From Haloferula luteola (GTDB lineage: Bacteria; Verrucomicrobiota; Verrucomicrobiia; Verrucomicrobiales; Akkermansiaceae): a DNA stretch of 64,000 bases. Below the pieces are notes generated by a model that worked only from the letters and a program-made list of their open reading frames with translations, made no database searches and was not told the origin of the DNA. Every line of letters begins with the position of its first letter. Position 1 is the first letter of the stretch. This document shows, piece by piece, positions 34,337 through 44,316 of the stretch. A program made the translations under genes and the position numbers. The DNA is taken from the NCBI RefSeq assembly GCF_014201715.1, contig NZ_JACHFD010000006.1:170510-234509 (forward strand), read 5' to 3'.

Positions 34337-35710
34337 ATGGAGCACACCCAGGAACAAACCATTCTCATCGTCGACCAGGACCACGACTTTCTGGAGTGGG
34401 CGACGAAACACCTGTCCGCTGACGGAGTTCGAATCCTCCGCTGTGACAATGCCGATAATGCCGTGAAGGTGGTCGCCAAGACGCAAGTCGACTTGGTCAT
34501 CGCGGATCTCCAGCTCCAGCCATTCGATGGTCTGGAGCTGCTGGCAAAAATCCGGCTCACCTCACCGGATACCCTTTTCATTCTCACCGCTGGATTCCCC
34601 AGCACCGGTCAAGTCATCGAGGCCACCCAGCAGGGCGCTCACGACGTGATGCGCAAGGAGGCCCTTTCCTTCGAGCTCCGTCCGGTCGTCGAAAATGCTC
34701 TCCAAGTCGCCGAGGACCGCCGCGAAGCCCATCATCCCGAGGCCGAACCCCAGGCCACCGATGCCAGGGTCAAAATCATCGGCGTGTCCCGTCCCCTTCA
34801 GGACGTTTTCAAAATCGTCGGCCGCGTCGCCCGCTCCGATGCACCCGTTCTGGTCACTGGAGAATCGGGATCCGGAAAAGAACTCGTCGCCACCGCCGTC
34901 CACGAATACTCCCCGCGGCGGCAACGCGAGTTTCTCGCCATCAACTGTGGGGCCATCCCGGAAAACCTGCTGGAGAGCGAACTTTTCGGCCACGAAAAAG
35001 GAGCCTTCACCGGAGCCATCGCGAAACGCGCCGGACGGTTTGAACAGGCCGATGGCGGAACTTTGTTCCTCGATGAAATCGGCGAAATGCCCCTCTCCGT
35101 GCAGGTCAAACTGCTGCGTGTCCTCCAAGACGGCACTTTCTCACGGGTCGGCTCGAATGAAGTCATCAAGGCCGATACCCGGATCGTCGCCGCCACCAAT
35201 CGCAATCTCGCAGAAGAAGTCTCCGCGGGACGCTTTCGTGAGGACCTCTACTACCGCCTCAACGTGGTCGAAGTGAAACTGCCGCCCTTGCGCGACCGGC
35301 CGGAAGACATCCCGCTTCTCGCCGAGTTCTTCCTGCAGAAAATCACTCGCAAGAACGGCATGGCGCGCATTCGCCTCTCGTCCGAGGCGATTGGCGCTCT
35401 GCAAGCCCACCATTGGCCCGGCAACGTCCGCGAACTGGAAAATACCATCGCACGCGCCTGCGCACTCGCCTCATCGAACGTTCTCCTTCCCGGTGACATC
35501 CCGCTGGCCGTGGCCCCCGAGCAGATCAATGGCATCAACAAGGCCATCGACACCCTGCTCGACCGCATGCCGTCCGATAGCGCCCACAAATGGCTCATGG
35601 AAACCATCTCCTCGCGGGCACTCGAACGCAACGATGGCGACATGAAACGCGCCGCCAAGCTTCTAGGCCTCTCTCAAGTCGAGTTCCGCGATTGGAACTC
35701 CCGCGACTGA
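34337..35710 (+). CDS. Sigma54-dependent NtrC-family response regulator
   Basis: The protein has 457 residues. An N-terminal receiver (about 1-120) has the acidic pair in IVDQD, the phosphoacceptor in DLVIADLQL, Thr in FILTAG and Lys in MRKEAL. The AAA+ domain (about 150-385) has Walker A GESGSGKE, the sigma54-contact loop GAFTGA, Walker B GTLFLDEIGE and ATNRNLAEEV. A Fis-like HTH ends the protein (DMKRAAKLLGLSQVEFRDW). It should activate sigma54 promoters after phosphorylation. No histidine kinase is in the window, so it is an orphan. A GTG start 19 codons earlier is possible, but that extension is Pro-rich and unlikely. Confidence 0.94.
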   Translation: MEHTQEQTILIVDQDHDFLEWATKHLSADGVRILRCDNADNAVKVVAKTQVDLVIADLQLQPFDGLELLAKIRLTSPDTLFILTAGFPSTGQVIEATQQGAHDVMRKEALSFELRPVVENALQVAEDRREAHHPEAEPQATDARVKIIGVSRPLQDVFKIVGRVARSDAPVLVTGESGSGKELVATAVHEYSPRRQREFLAINCGAIPENLLESELFGHEKGAFTGAIAKRAGRFEQADGGTLFLDEIGEMPLSVQVKLLRVLQDGTFSRVGSNEVIKADTRIVAATNRNLAEEVSAGRFREDLYYRLNVVEVKLPPLRDRPEDIPLLAEFFLQKITRKNGMARIRLSSEAIGALQAHHWPGNVRELENTIARACALASSNVLLPGDIPLAVAPEQINGINKAIDTLLDRMPSDSAHKWLMETISSRALERNDGDMKRAAKLLGLSQVEFRDWNSRD

Positions 35711-35729
35711 AGCGACGGCCGCCATTGCC

Positions 35730-38312
35730 ATGACCCGGCTGCCCGGCATAGCTTCCCGCATGCGCCTGCCCCGCCTCCGTCCTGCCCTGCTCGTGGCGAC
35801 ATTGTTCGTCCCGCCGCTCGGCGCAGAGGACTTGGCCCAGCTCGAAGCCTACCGCCAAGGCATGGATGCCCTGTCCGGGGAACTTTGGCCGGTCGCCATC
35901 GCGCGCTTTCAAACAGCCCTGGAAGCCCCCGACCTCACCCCTGAGGACCTGCGCACCCTGCGCCTGCGCCTCGCAGAATCCCAGGTTCGCAACCAACAAC
36001 CCGAGGCTGCCCTCCAAGCTCTCGCCGATCCCACGCTGGCGGAAGACCCCGAAGCCCTATTCTGGAAAGCTCAAGCCCTCACCGGTGCCGGTCGCTTTCA
36101 AGATGCCCTTGAGGTCTTTGCCCTCATCAAAGAAGGCTCTCCCCATTTCAAGGAAGCGCTGCTCACGCAAGCGTTGGTCGAGCGCTCCCTCGGCGACCTT
36201 GCCGGCGCGGTCGCCACCTTCGACCGCTTGGGGCGCGAACGCAACGCTCCCCTCATCGCCCGGCTGCTCAAGTCCGAAACCCTGCTCGAGGCCAAACAAC
36301 CTCAGGCCGCGCTGGAAGCCCTGCCCAAACGCAGTGACCTGCCCGCCAACATTGCCAAACGAGCCGACTTCCTCCGCGGAGAAGCCCTCATCGATCTCGA
36401 ACGTCCTGCCGAAGCGGAAACACTTTTCAACCAGCTCACGGAATCTCCCGAAGGCCAATCACTGCGCGACTTCCACCTCGCATCCATTGAACTCGCCCGC
36501 GCCCGACTGGCTCAGGGCGCCACCCAGCCCGCGGCCGATGGACTCCTGGCCTTCATCCAACTCCATCCGGATTCGCCGGTTCTGGATGCTGCCTTCTCCA
36601 CTCTACTACGGTGTTTGCCCGAGCAACCCACTCCCAATGACCCCATCTTGACGCGACTTCGCGAATGGGCTCCCTCAGCCCTCACCGGGTCGCCCTCCAT
36701 TCTGGGAGAATCGGGAAACGCCTCCGGCTCCTGGCCGGCCCTCCCTGTTGCCAGCGCCCAAAGCGTTGGCGCGGAAGCCCTTTACTACCTCGCCATTGCC
36801 ACCCGCCAACTGGGCGTCGCCGATGCCTCCCTGCAGGCACGTCGGCTTCTCATTCGCTTGCGCCAAGAGTTTCCCCAACACCCATTGGTCGCGCGCTCGC
36901 TGCTCGATCTCGGCCGCTGGGACCTCGAGGCTGGCCGCAAAGATCAAGCCGCCGCTCACTTCGCTCTCCTTGGCAAACGCGGAGTCCCCTCCCCCGCCAC
37001 CTTGCGGGCAGAAGCCCTCGCTCTCGAAGCCAGCTCGCGATTCAGCGATGGCGATTTCCAACAGGCCTCCACCCTCTTCCAAGAAGCCTCCACCCTTCTG
37101 GAAAACGAACAACAGGTCGCCGCCCAGCAAAATGCTGCCGTATCCCTCCTTGCCTCCGGGCAACTTGCGGCCTTCGACTCCCTCATCGAACAAGTCGCAG
37201 ACCCCGAGCTCACCGCGCACCTAGCTCTGGAGCGTGGCATCTACCTCGCGACCCATCGCGATCCCGGCGCGCGGGCGGAGCTTGAGGCCTTCCTCGCTCA
37301 ACATCCCCAACACCCTCGGGCCGCTGAAGGACGCCTCTATGCCGCTCTCGCAGCGGTCAACGCCGTCCCACCCGATCCCATCGCCGCCAAGGCTTTCCTC
37401 GACGCCATTCCTGCCGATGCCCGCAGCTCGTTGCCCGCTGCCACACTGACCTTGGTCGAGATTCGCCGCCTTCAGGCTCTCAGCGATTGGCCCGCCGCCG
37501 CCGCCCTCGCCGCCGAGTTCCTCACCCAACACCCCCAAGACCCAGCCCGCCCCTTGCTCCTTTACGAACGGGGCCGCGCCCTGTTCCAAAACAAGGACTT
37601 CAACGCTGCAGGGATCGTCCTCAAAACTCTCGTCCAGGAGTCACCCGACCACCCCGATGCCCCCGCCGCACTCCTGCTCGCCGCCCGCGCCGCAGCCGAA
37701 GGAGCCACCCCTCAAGCCCGCAAGGAGAGCATTGGGCTCTTCAAACAACTCGCCGAAAAGGACTCCCCCTTTCGCGATTTCGCACGGCTCGAACTCGCCG
37801 ACCTCTACATCCTGCGCTCGCAGCTCGATGACGCCATCGCCCTGCTGGAGCCGTGGATGAAAGAACTCCAAGCCCAAGACCCGCTGCTCGTCGACGTTGG
37901 CCTCAAACTCGGCGAGGCCCTCTACGCCCGGGCGCAGGAAAGTCCTCAAGTTCTGGAACGCGCCCTCGCAGTTCAGGATCGTCTCCTCTCCATGCTCCCC
38001 GAGGACGCCTCTTCCCGACAGTCCGTTCTTTACCAAAAAGGCATGACCCTCGAGCAATTCGGAGACCGTGAAGATGCCGCTCTGGATGCCTACATGCAGG
38101 TCGTCCAGAATGCCTCTGAAGCCAAGGATGGCGATTGGAATGCCATCGAAGGTTGCGGCCGCAAAGCGCTCCTCATTCTTGAAAAACGAGAGCAGTGGTC
38201 CGCCGCCATGAAGCTCGCCAGTCGCATCGCCAGCCTCAACGGGCCCAATGCCGCCGAAGCCGCTGAGCGAGCCAAAAACCTGCGCTTGGAGCACATGATT
38301 TACGATCGCTGA
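35730..38312 (+). CDS. Exported TPR-repeat protein
   Basis: The protein has 860 residues with a signal peptide (MRLPRLRPALLVATLFVPPLGA) and then almost nothing but helix pairs of the TPR type, with Ala, Leu and Glu-rich ~34-residue units such as AEALYYLAIATRQLGVADAS and LLLYERGRALFQNKDFNAAG. It is probably a periplasmic scaffold; YbgF/BamD-like or cell-envelope assembly roles are possible, but nothing fixes a partner. The gene starts 19 bp after the sigma54 regulator stop. The start could instead be the ATG at 35760. Confidence 0.85.
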   Translation: MTRLPGIASRMRLPRLRPALLVATLFVPPLGAEDLAQLEAYRQGMDALSGELWPVAIARFQTALEAPDLTPEDLRTLRLRLAESQVRNQQPEAALQALADPTLAEDPEALFWKAQALTGAGRFQDALEVFALIKEGSPHFKEALLTQALVERSLGDLAGAVATFDRLGRERNAPLIARLLKSETLLEAKQPQAALEALPKRSDLPANIAKRADFLRGEALIDLERPAEAETLFNQLTESPEGQSLRDFHLASIELARARLAQGATQPAADGLLAFIQLHPDSPVLDAAFSTLLRCLPEQPTPNDPILTRLREWAPSALTGSPSILGESGNASGSWPALPVASAQSVGAEALYYLAIATRQLGVADASLQARRLLIRLRQEFPQHPLVARSLLDLGRWDLEAGRKDQAAAHFALLGKRGVPSPATLRAEALALEASSRFSDGDFQQASTLFQEASTLLENEQQVAAQQNAAVSLLASGQLAAFDSLIEQVADPELTAHLALERGIYLATHRDPGARAELEAFLAQHPQHPRAAEGRLYAALAAVNAVPPDPIAAKAFLDAIPADARSSLPAATLTLVEIRRLQALSDWPAAAALAAEFLTQHPQDPARPLLLYERGRALFQNKDFNAAGIVLKTLVQESPDHPDAPAALLLAARAAAEGATPQARKESIGLFKQLAEKDSPFRDFARLELADLYILRSQLDDAIALLEPWMKELQAQDPLLVDVGLKLGEALYARAQESPQVLERALAVQDRLLSMLPEDASSRQSVLYQKGMTLEQFGDREDAALDAYMQVVQNASEAKDGDWNAIEGCGRKALLILEKREQWSAAMKLASRIASLNGPNAAEAAERAKNLRLEHMIYDR

Positions 38313-38352
38313 CGCTCCTTGCTCGCGATCGTCCCCACCTCACGGAAACCGC

Positions 38353-39966
38353 TCACTCCCCCGTGAGTTCGTCGAGCAAATACGGCTTCCAAGTCTCAAG
38401 ATCAACGACCCCGAATCCCACCTTCCACTCCCACCAGCACCACGGAATCTTGCGCTCCTCCGCCGCGCTCCGCACACCCCGTGCATAACGACTCCTCGAT
38501 TCCGGGTCAGCTTGCCGCACGCAGCCAAACTCCCCCAGATGCACCGGCCGACCAAACACCTGCGACCACTCTCGGGCCTTCTCTAACAAGCGAGTGACCG
38601 TCGCCAAGGACGATGGATTCGGTTCAACCGTTGGATCACTATAGTCCCTAAACCACGCCTGCAACTCGGGGTGACTCGATGGCGCCGACCGCGCGTCTCG
38701 CGGAGGCCCTGGAAATCGAACCTCTCGCACGTCCTCATAATGGACCCAACTGGCCTGTTGGTGCGTGAACGGGAACGGGTCGTAGGCATGAAAACTCACC
38801 ATCACCCGCTTCTCATCCTCCGGAATCCATAACTGCCCGAGTTCGTCTGCTGATGCCCACCGCCCGGGATCCAGCACCACCATGCGCCCCGGATTCTCCG
38901 CACGAACGACCTTCAGAGTCTTTTCGTAAAGCCGATTCAATCGCTCTCCTTGGAGCCGCTCAGCCGGCTCATTGAGCAGCTCAAACATCAACTCCTTCGG
39001 CCAATCCCGGAAATGCCGAGAGATCTTTTCCCACCCCTCAACAAAGGCTCCCTCGTGCTTGTCAGGTTCGGCCGTCAGCTCCGCATATCCGTGCCAATCG
39101 AGCATCACCCACAACCCGCGCTGCAACGCCCGACGCATGACCGGCTCCAGAGCATCCAACAACTTTGGAGAAATTTCCCCATCCTCCCAGCGATGGTGCC
39201 AACCCACCGGCACCCGGATGTGGTCAAATCCCGCATCAGCAATGCGATCGATATCCTCCACGCCAAACGTCACCCCCCACGAATCCACCGGAGCCTCCCA
39301 GCAATTCCCCAAATTCACTCCCCGGACTAACTTCTCTGCTACCGCATGCGCAGGCGTCGGCTCGTCCATGCGCACCATTTTCCGCTCTCCTTTCGGCAGC
39401 GCCGCCATCGCCTCAAAATGCAGCACCACCGGCCGATCCTTCTTCAGCTCCAACTCCTGCACCAACGGCCGTCCCAACCAAGAGGCCCCCCGCGCCTCCC
39501 CCTCCAAAGGCCAATCGTTCTTCTCTGGATAGGCACTCCACGGAGACGTCCAACCCTCCACTCCCTTGGAAAAATCTCCATTCACCAAATCCGTGCCCTC
39601 CGCCGATACATCATCCCATAGCACCTCCTGACGCCACACCACCCCGGGCTCAGCTTCCTCCCAAGGACCACTCAAATGCAACTCCACCCGACCGTCTTCC
39701 CGCGGTGTGAAACGAATCGTCGCCTCGCACCACCTCCAGACATCGATCGGGAAACTCACATCTCGCCCCGCATCCTTCGCCTCTCCCGGATCCATCCACG
39801 ATCCGTCCAGATTCACCGCAAACCCATCAAACAACTCGCTCCCCTCCAGAGGCTTCAACTGCAGCCGCGCCTGCGCCGCCCGTTGGATCGGAGCATCCGC
39901 ACCCAGCGCAACACTAGCCCAGCCCACGAGGCAGCCGATCCATCCCAGTTTGACCCAAGTCATCAT
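38353..39966 (-). CDS. Secreted GH5-family glycoside hydrolase
   Basis: The protein has 537 residues with a signal (MMTWVKLGWIGCLVGWASVALG). A beta-sandwich-like N-terminal part (25-205) precedes a GH5 TIM barrel (from about 215): RGVNLGNCWEAP, FDHIRVPVGWHHRW, WVMLDWHGYAELTAEPDKH, the acid-base Glu in MFELLNEP near residue 331, and the nucleophile Glu in VHLGEFGC near residue 481. Clan A retaining beta-glycanases share this pattern; cellulase, mannanase or xyloglucanase activity cannot be told apart. It diverges from a Dabb-domain gene over 60 bp. Confidence 0.9.
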   Translation of the reverse strand: MMTWVKLGWIGCLVGWASVALGADAPIQRAAQARLQLKPLEGSELFDGFAVNLDGSWMDPGEAKDAGRDVSFPIDVWRWCEATIRFTPREDGRVELHLSGPWEEAEPGVVWRQEVLWDDVSAEGTDLVNGDFSKGVEGWTSPWSAYPEKNDWPLEGEARGASWLGRPLVQELELKKDRPVVLHFEAMAALPKGERKMVRMDEPTPAHAVAEKLVRGVNLGNCWEAPVDSWGVTFGVEDIDRIADAGFDHIRVPVGWHHRWEDGEISPKLLDALEPVMRRALQRGLWVMLDWHGYAELTAEPDKHEGAFVEGWEKISRHFRDWPKELMFELLNEPAERLQGERLNRLYEKTLKVVRAENPGRMVVLDPGRWASADELGQLWIPEDEKRVMVSFHAYDPFPFTHQQASWVHYEDVREVRFPGPPRDARSAPSSHPELQAWFRDYSDPTVEPNPSSLATVTRLLEKAREWSQVFGRPVHLGEFGCVRQADPESRSRYARGVRSAAEERKIPWCWWEWKVGFGVVDLETWKPYLLDELTGE

Positions 39967-40026
39967 CGCTCACCGATAGTCTCTCCGAAGCTTGCCGTCA
40001 CCCCCCGTCTTCGCTTGCCTCAGCCC

Positions 40027-40332
40027 ATGGAACACCACGTCTACTTTTGGCTCAAAGAGGAACACCTCCATGCAGAGGATCGCGCCTCCTTCGAGGCCGG
40101 CCTCGATACCCTATTCACCATTCCCGGCTGCACCGGTGGATTTTGGGGACGGCCCGCCCCGGTCATGCCCCGCCCGGTCATCGACTCCTCGTGGCACTAC
40201 GGCACCTCCATGCATTTCCCCGACGTCGAAGCTCAAGACACCTATCAGATCCATCCCACCCACACTGCGTTTATCGAGCGCTTCGCTTCATGGTGGGAAA
40301 AAGTTGAGGTCCGTGATCTCGCCAAGGGCTGA
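40027..40332 (+). CDS. Dabb (stress-responsive alpha/beta barrel) domain protein
   Basis: The protein has 101 residues, a single Dabb domain. It opens EHHVYFWLKEEH, has the helix DRASFEAGLDTLFTIPG, the central strand SWHYGTSMHFP, and the signature QIHPTHTAFIERF. These domains form dimers with a ferredoxin-like barrel. Some degrade or bind small molecules, but most are of unknown function. Confidence 0.87.
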   Translation: MEHHVYFWLKEEHLHAEDRASFEAGLDTLFTIPGCTGGFWGRPAPVMPRPVIDSSWHYGTSMHFPDVEAQDTYQIHPTHTAFIERFASWWEKVEVRDLAKG

Positions 40333-40371
40333 CCACGGACCTCTCGCTCGCAACGGGCAACCTGAGCCCAC

Positions 40372-40790
40372 TTAAGGAGTCGTCGCCCTCAACCGGACAA
40401 AGAGCCGACCCTGCGCGGCGAGCGAGCTTGGCAACGTCACCGTCACACGGTCGGGGGAATCCCCCTCGTTCACCTCGACCGCAACTCCTGACGTCGACGT
40501 TTCACTCGAAGCGCCCACGGCCACCCCCGTCCAAGGCCCGGCCAAATCCGAGGCATACTCGACCTCCAGGGCCGCCATCCCCAATGACTCTTCGACCCGG
40601 GTAAACTCCAGCACCCAGGCCCCTCCTTCGCCTGCCTGCCACACCCAAGGATTCCCATCCACTCCGCCCAGCGGGTCACCACCCAGAATCCACTCCAGGC
40701 CGTTCGCCAGCCCATCGCCATCGGGATCCTCTTCGAATCCCGCCTCACCGTCTAACCCGGCATCCGTCGCCCAAAGGTCATAGGGCGAAG
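40372..40790 (-). repeat. Shared C-terminal module, copy in the LamG/autotransporter-repeat protein
   Basis: It starts YDLWATDAGLDGEAGF, continues DPDGDGLANGLEWILGGDP, has YASDLAGPWTGV, and ends RLFVRLRATTP. It is close to the C-terminus of the larger GH32 protein. Confidence 0.65.
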
Positions 40791-43700
40791 CCACCGTCGT
40801 GGAGGTCAGTGTGATCTCATCCTGGTCCGCGTAGTGAATCACGAAGGTATTCGCCCCCGCGCTCACCGTCGCCCCTTCCGGCAGCCCCGCAAAAGTTCCC
40901 GAAAGGGAACCCTGATTCCAATCTGCGAGGGAAAACACCGTCCCTGCCGGGACAAGCCCTCCCCCCATCACCTGCACCTCGAGCGTCGCCCCTCCCAAAC
41001 TCAAAGGACCACTCATCACCAACGTGTCGGAGTATCCCGATTCGCGATCCAAATCCACTGCCAACACCGCTCCCGACTCGAAGCTTAGGCGGCTCGCATA
41101 AAAGTATTCCGCTGAATTCTCGCCTGGCTCCAGACGCGCTCCCGAGTGAATCCAAACATCTGAAAAGTCACTGCTTCCATATCCAGCTAACGTCCCTTCT
41201 TCGATCACCGTGTCCCCGGTAAAGTCATTCAGACTGGTCACCACCAAAGTCCCGGGGCCTCGCTTGACCATCCCCCCATCCCCATCAATGCCACCCCGTA
41301 AAGCGATCTGATGGTCACCAGTGTCGATCACCAGATCCTCACCGTCACCCGTCAGCGTCATGGCCAGATCTGTGCTCCAGTCGGCCAAGGCTCCCAACGT
41401 GCCTTCACCCAACCGCAGCTCATACAACAGCGACGCCGACGTGATCCCGCCGCCGCCCACATTCAGGCGGCCACCCGACAAATCGTAGATGCCCGTCCCC
41501 GTATTTAAGTAAGCCCCCAACTCCAGAGTTCCTACATTCACCGTACCTCCGTTCTGGACGAACTGCGCTTCAATCGGTCCCAATGCCAGACCCAATCGCT
41601 TATTCGGAAGATCCAACACGCCCCCTTCGATACGATAGCTTGCTGTGGTGGCAGAGTCCTGGGTCGCCCCTACAAACAAATACTCGTGCCCCGTAGGATC
41701 AAAATGCACCATGCCGCCATTTTGCACCACCTCAGCGCTGCCACCATCACGACCCAGAACCATCGAATCCTGGATCGGGCCCACCACCGAAAAGGAGCTC
41801 CCTTCTTCAAAGATCACACTCGTGAAACTTCCAGCACCACTTCCCAGCCAAACCACATCCCCACCCGTTACGGTCGTCGATCCCGTAAAGTGCAAACTCG
41901 CGGATGTCGTCACCATCCCCGCAACTTCCGTATCACCCGAGAAGTCCACCTCGCCACTCTCCGCAAGCCAACGACCCGCGACCCGCGTCTCACCCGCGAA
42001 CTCCGCCTCTATCGTCCCCGCTTCCAGAGCGAATTGCCCCCCAATCTGGCTCGTCCCAGCAAGTCGCAATGAACCGCCATCCATCCGCCACGATCCGCCA
42101 AGGTCCAAATCAACCTCCATGTTCAACGCACCGCTACCCGACTTCTCAAGCCCCGCTGCGCTGTCAATTTGACCACTCCCTGCCACGGTATAGTCCTGAT
42201 TATCATTCGCCACCACGATCTTCCCCGGCGATACCGTTTCCTCCAAAGTCACCGACGGCAACGCAGACCCTGCATCATCAAACATCACCGGATCCCCGTC
42301 CGCAAAGGTCGCTGGCGATCCCGATTCCACCCAATTCGTCGAGGTGAAATCCCACCGGTTCACAGAACCGTCTCCCTGCCACACCAAATCGCGACGGCTG
42401 CTTCCGAAGACCACATCGGACCATGACTGACCGACCCGAATCTCATCATGCCGGACCGTCCTATTGTTGACAAAGGCCGCCATGGAAAGTCCGTCAAATG
42501 CCATGTCGGAAGCCCCCAAAACGGAGAGCGTCGGCACTCCCGGTTCCGTCGAAGAAACCGGGTTTTGGTAAACCATCACGTCGTCGGGCCCCTCTTTGAA
42601 ATCGATTCGCACCACATAGAAATTCACGCCGGTACTCCCCGGCCCAATCGTCGTGGTGAACCCACCGGTGCGCAGCCCGACAATCGGCTGATTCGTATCA
42701 TTCCCCACCCCTCCAATTCGGCCCGGATCGCCAAGGTCATCACGGTGGAACTCGAACTCGTAGAACAGACTCGCGCCATCCGGCTGCTGAAGAAAGCTGA
42801 TATACAGAGTCTTTCCATCGGCACCGATGTCCCCATTTTCGTCGAGATATCCCGCCACGTCGAATACCCCGCCAGGCGAGGTATCCAGTAACCGGCCTGC
42901 CCTTTGCTGGTTCGGCATGTCCAAACTTTGACCGACCGACTCCTCATCAAACCCATTCGGAGCATTGGCAGCCGCCGTCAAACTGCCCTCCACCAAATTC
43001 CCTCCAAAGCCATTCACCCCTGCCCACGGAGCCCCCCACCCAACACCACCTTCCATGCCCGCAATGCGGTCCACCGGATAATCGAATCCTTCGTAGGCCA
43101 ACAATCCCCCCGGGGCAGAAATCACCTCCAAAGTCGCCACCGCACTGGTTACAGTACCAGCATCATTCGTCGCTTTCAGAGTATAGTCCCCGGCATCTGC
43201 CGCCGACAGGTTCTCCAATTTCAGTCGCTCTTCCGTTCCGCCGGGAACCGGCTCGTCTCCCTTGAACCATTGGAAGCTCGGTTGGGGCAGACCATACACC
43301 CGAGCGGCAAGAGTCACACTCGTCCCTGCAAAGCCCTCAGTCCGAGACTTCGGTTCCGTCACCATCTCCGGGGCCACGTCCTCCGGCACCGTCACATCTT
43401 CCCAGCTGAGACCCATTCGAACCTCGTCGTGAGCCACAATCCGATCGCTATCGAATGCCCCGAAGGCGATCCCATCGAACGACATATCTGCCGCACCGAG
43501 GCGCACCAATGACGCCGTCTCGGGCTCCGTCAGCGAACTCGGATTCCGGTACACATAAACATCATCATTCCCTTCCTTGAAGTCGATCCGGACAACGTAG
43601 AAATTCACCTCAGTCGACCCCTCACCGATCGGCGTGTGCGTCCCGTTCGGGGCCCGCAGGTTCACCTGAGTCCCTCCCTGATCATTGCCGATCCCCGCAA

Positions 43701-44178
43701 TGCGTCCCGGATCCCCCAGATTTCCCCGGTGAAACTCGAACTCATAATACTTCGAGGTGCCGTTGGGCTGTTGCAGAAAGCTCACATAGAGGGTCGTTCC
43801 ATCAGCCCCCACACAGTGATTCGCATCAATCAATCCTGCTTTCCCAAGCGGACCGCTGGCAGAAATATCTACATTCCGTCCCACTCGGCGGGAATTGATC
43901 AGCAAGCAATGATTCCCCTCCGAATGCCCATCGTAGGCACCGGGAACCGCCGACTCTCCCAGAAGGTTGCCTTCAGTCACGTCGGCAGTTCCGTTGTTAA
44001 CCGTGGTCCAGGCACCTTTCCATCCAAACCCTCCTTGGAGGCCGGTCAGGTTGTCAAAATCAGCAGCATAATCGAAGCCCTCATAAACGAGGGGTGCCGA
44101 CCAAGCCGTGGTAGCCAAAACGGCAGGCAGACATGCCAACGGCAGGATTCCTATAGGAAGTCTCAAATGTGTTTTCAT
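40372..44178 (-). CDS. Secreted LamG/Ig protein with autotransporter-type beta-strand repeats
   Basis: The protein has 1268 residues with a signal (PIGILPLACLPAVLATTAWSA). It has a LamG-like module (about 29-262), an Ig-like domain (265-355, PQPSFQWFKGDEPVPGG, AADAGDYTLKATND), a second LamG-like module (357-592), and a long parallel-beta region (about 600-1110) with autotransporter-associated features such as LVKRGPGTLVVT-type spacing and TGDTVIEEGTLAGYGSS. It ends in a module with DPDGDGLANGLEWILGGDP. It probably sits at the cell surface and may bind polysaccharide. Its modules match the C-terminal part of the larger GH32 protein, which links it to the fructan-type locus. No catalytic motif was found. 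Confidence 0.87.
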   Translation of the reverse strand: MKTHLRLPIGILPLACLPAVLATTAWSAPLVYEGFDYAADFDNLTGLQGGFGWKGAWTTVNNGTADVTEGNLLGESAVPGAYDGHSEGNHCLLINSRRVGRNVDISASGPLGKAGLIDANHCVGADGTTLYVSFLQQPNGTSKYYEFEFHRGNLGDPGRIAGIGNDQGGTQVNLRAPNGTHTPIGEGSTEVNFYVVRIDFKEGNDDVYVYRNPSSLTEPETASLVRLGAADMSFDGIAFGAFDSDRIVAHDEVRMGLSWEDVTVPEDVAPEMVTEPKSRTEGFAGTSVTLAARVYGLPQPSFQWFKGDEPVPGGTEERLKLENLSAADAGDYTLKATNDAGTVTSAVATLEVISAPGGLLAYEGFDYPVDRIAGMEGGVGWGAPWAGVNGFGGNLVEGSLTAAANAPNGFDEESVGQSLDMPNQQRAGRLLDTSPGGVFDVAGYLDENGDIGADGKTLYISFLQQPDGASLFYEFEFHRDDLGDPGRIGGVGNDTNQPIVGLRTGGFTTTIGPGSTGVNFYVVRIDFKEGPDDVMVYQNPVSSTEPGVPTLSVLGASDMAFDGLSMAAFVNNRTVRHDEIRVGQSWSDVVFGSSRRDLVWQGDGSVNRWDFTSTNWVESGSPATFADGDPVMFDDAGSALPSVTLEETVSPGKIVVANDNQDYTVAGSGQIDSAAGLEKSGSGALNMEVDLDLGGSWRMDGGSLRLAGTSQIGGQFALEAGTIEAEFAGETRVAGRWLAESGEVDFSGDTEVAGMVTTSASLHFTGSTTVTGGDVVWLGSGAGSFTSVIFEEGSSFSVVGPIQDSMVLGRDGGSAEVVQNGGMVHFDPTGHEYLFVGATQDSATTASYRIEGGVLDLPNKRLGLALGPIEAQFVQNGGTVNVGTLELGAYLNTGTGIYDLSGGRLNVGGGGITSASLLYELRLGEGTLGALADWSTDLAMTLTGDGEDLVIDTGDHQIALRGGIDGDGGMVKRGPGTLVVTSLNDFTGDTVIEEGTLAGYGSSDFSDVWIHSGARLEPGENSAEYFYASRLSFESGAVLAVDLDRESGYSDTLVMSGPLSLGGATLEVQVMGGGLVPAGTVFSLADWNQGSLSGTFAGLPEGATVSAGANTFVIHYADQDEITLTSTTVASPYDLWATDAGLDGEAGFEEDPDGDGLANGLEWILGGDPLGGVDGNPWVWQAGEGGAWVLEFTRVEESLGMAALEVEYASDLAGPWTGVAVGASSETSTSGVAVEVNEGDSPDRVTVTLPSSLAAQGRLFVRLRATTP
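42405..43110 (-). repeat. LamG-like module, copy 2
   Basis: It begins LLAYEGFDYPVDRIAG and ends IRVGQSWSDVVFG, with LYISFLQQPDGAS, FEFHRDDLGDPGRI and VRIDFKEGPDDV in the middle. It is about as similar to copy 3 in the GH32 protein as to copy 1 in the same protein. Confidence 0.8.
43393..44094 (-). repeat. LamG-like module, copy 1
   Basis: It begins LVYEGFDYAADFDN and ends VRMGLSWEDV, with LYVSFLQQPNGTS, FEFHRGNLGDPGRI and VRIDFKEGNDDV. Confidence 0.8.
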
Positions 44179-44316
44179 GGGTTAGAAACTTGGGTTCCAC
44201 CAGATGAAAACAGCCACTCCCGCTTGGAAAACGGGAATGGCCGACTCGTAAAGAATCCTGCACTTACCGAGCAGGAAAGTTGACAGCCTAAGCTGACAAG
44301 ATCTGCCGACTGGGAT

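Noticed and set aside
44256-44276. A 6-bp stem (TCCTGC with GCAGGA) after the MFS gene
   Set aside because: Short stem and only a weak T-rich tail; could be chance.
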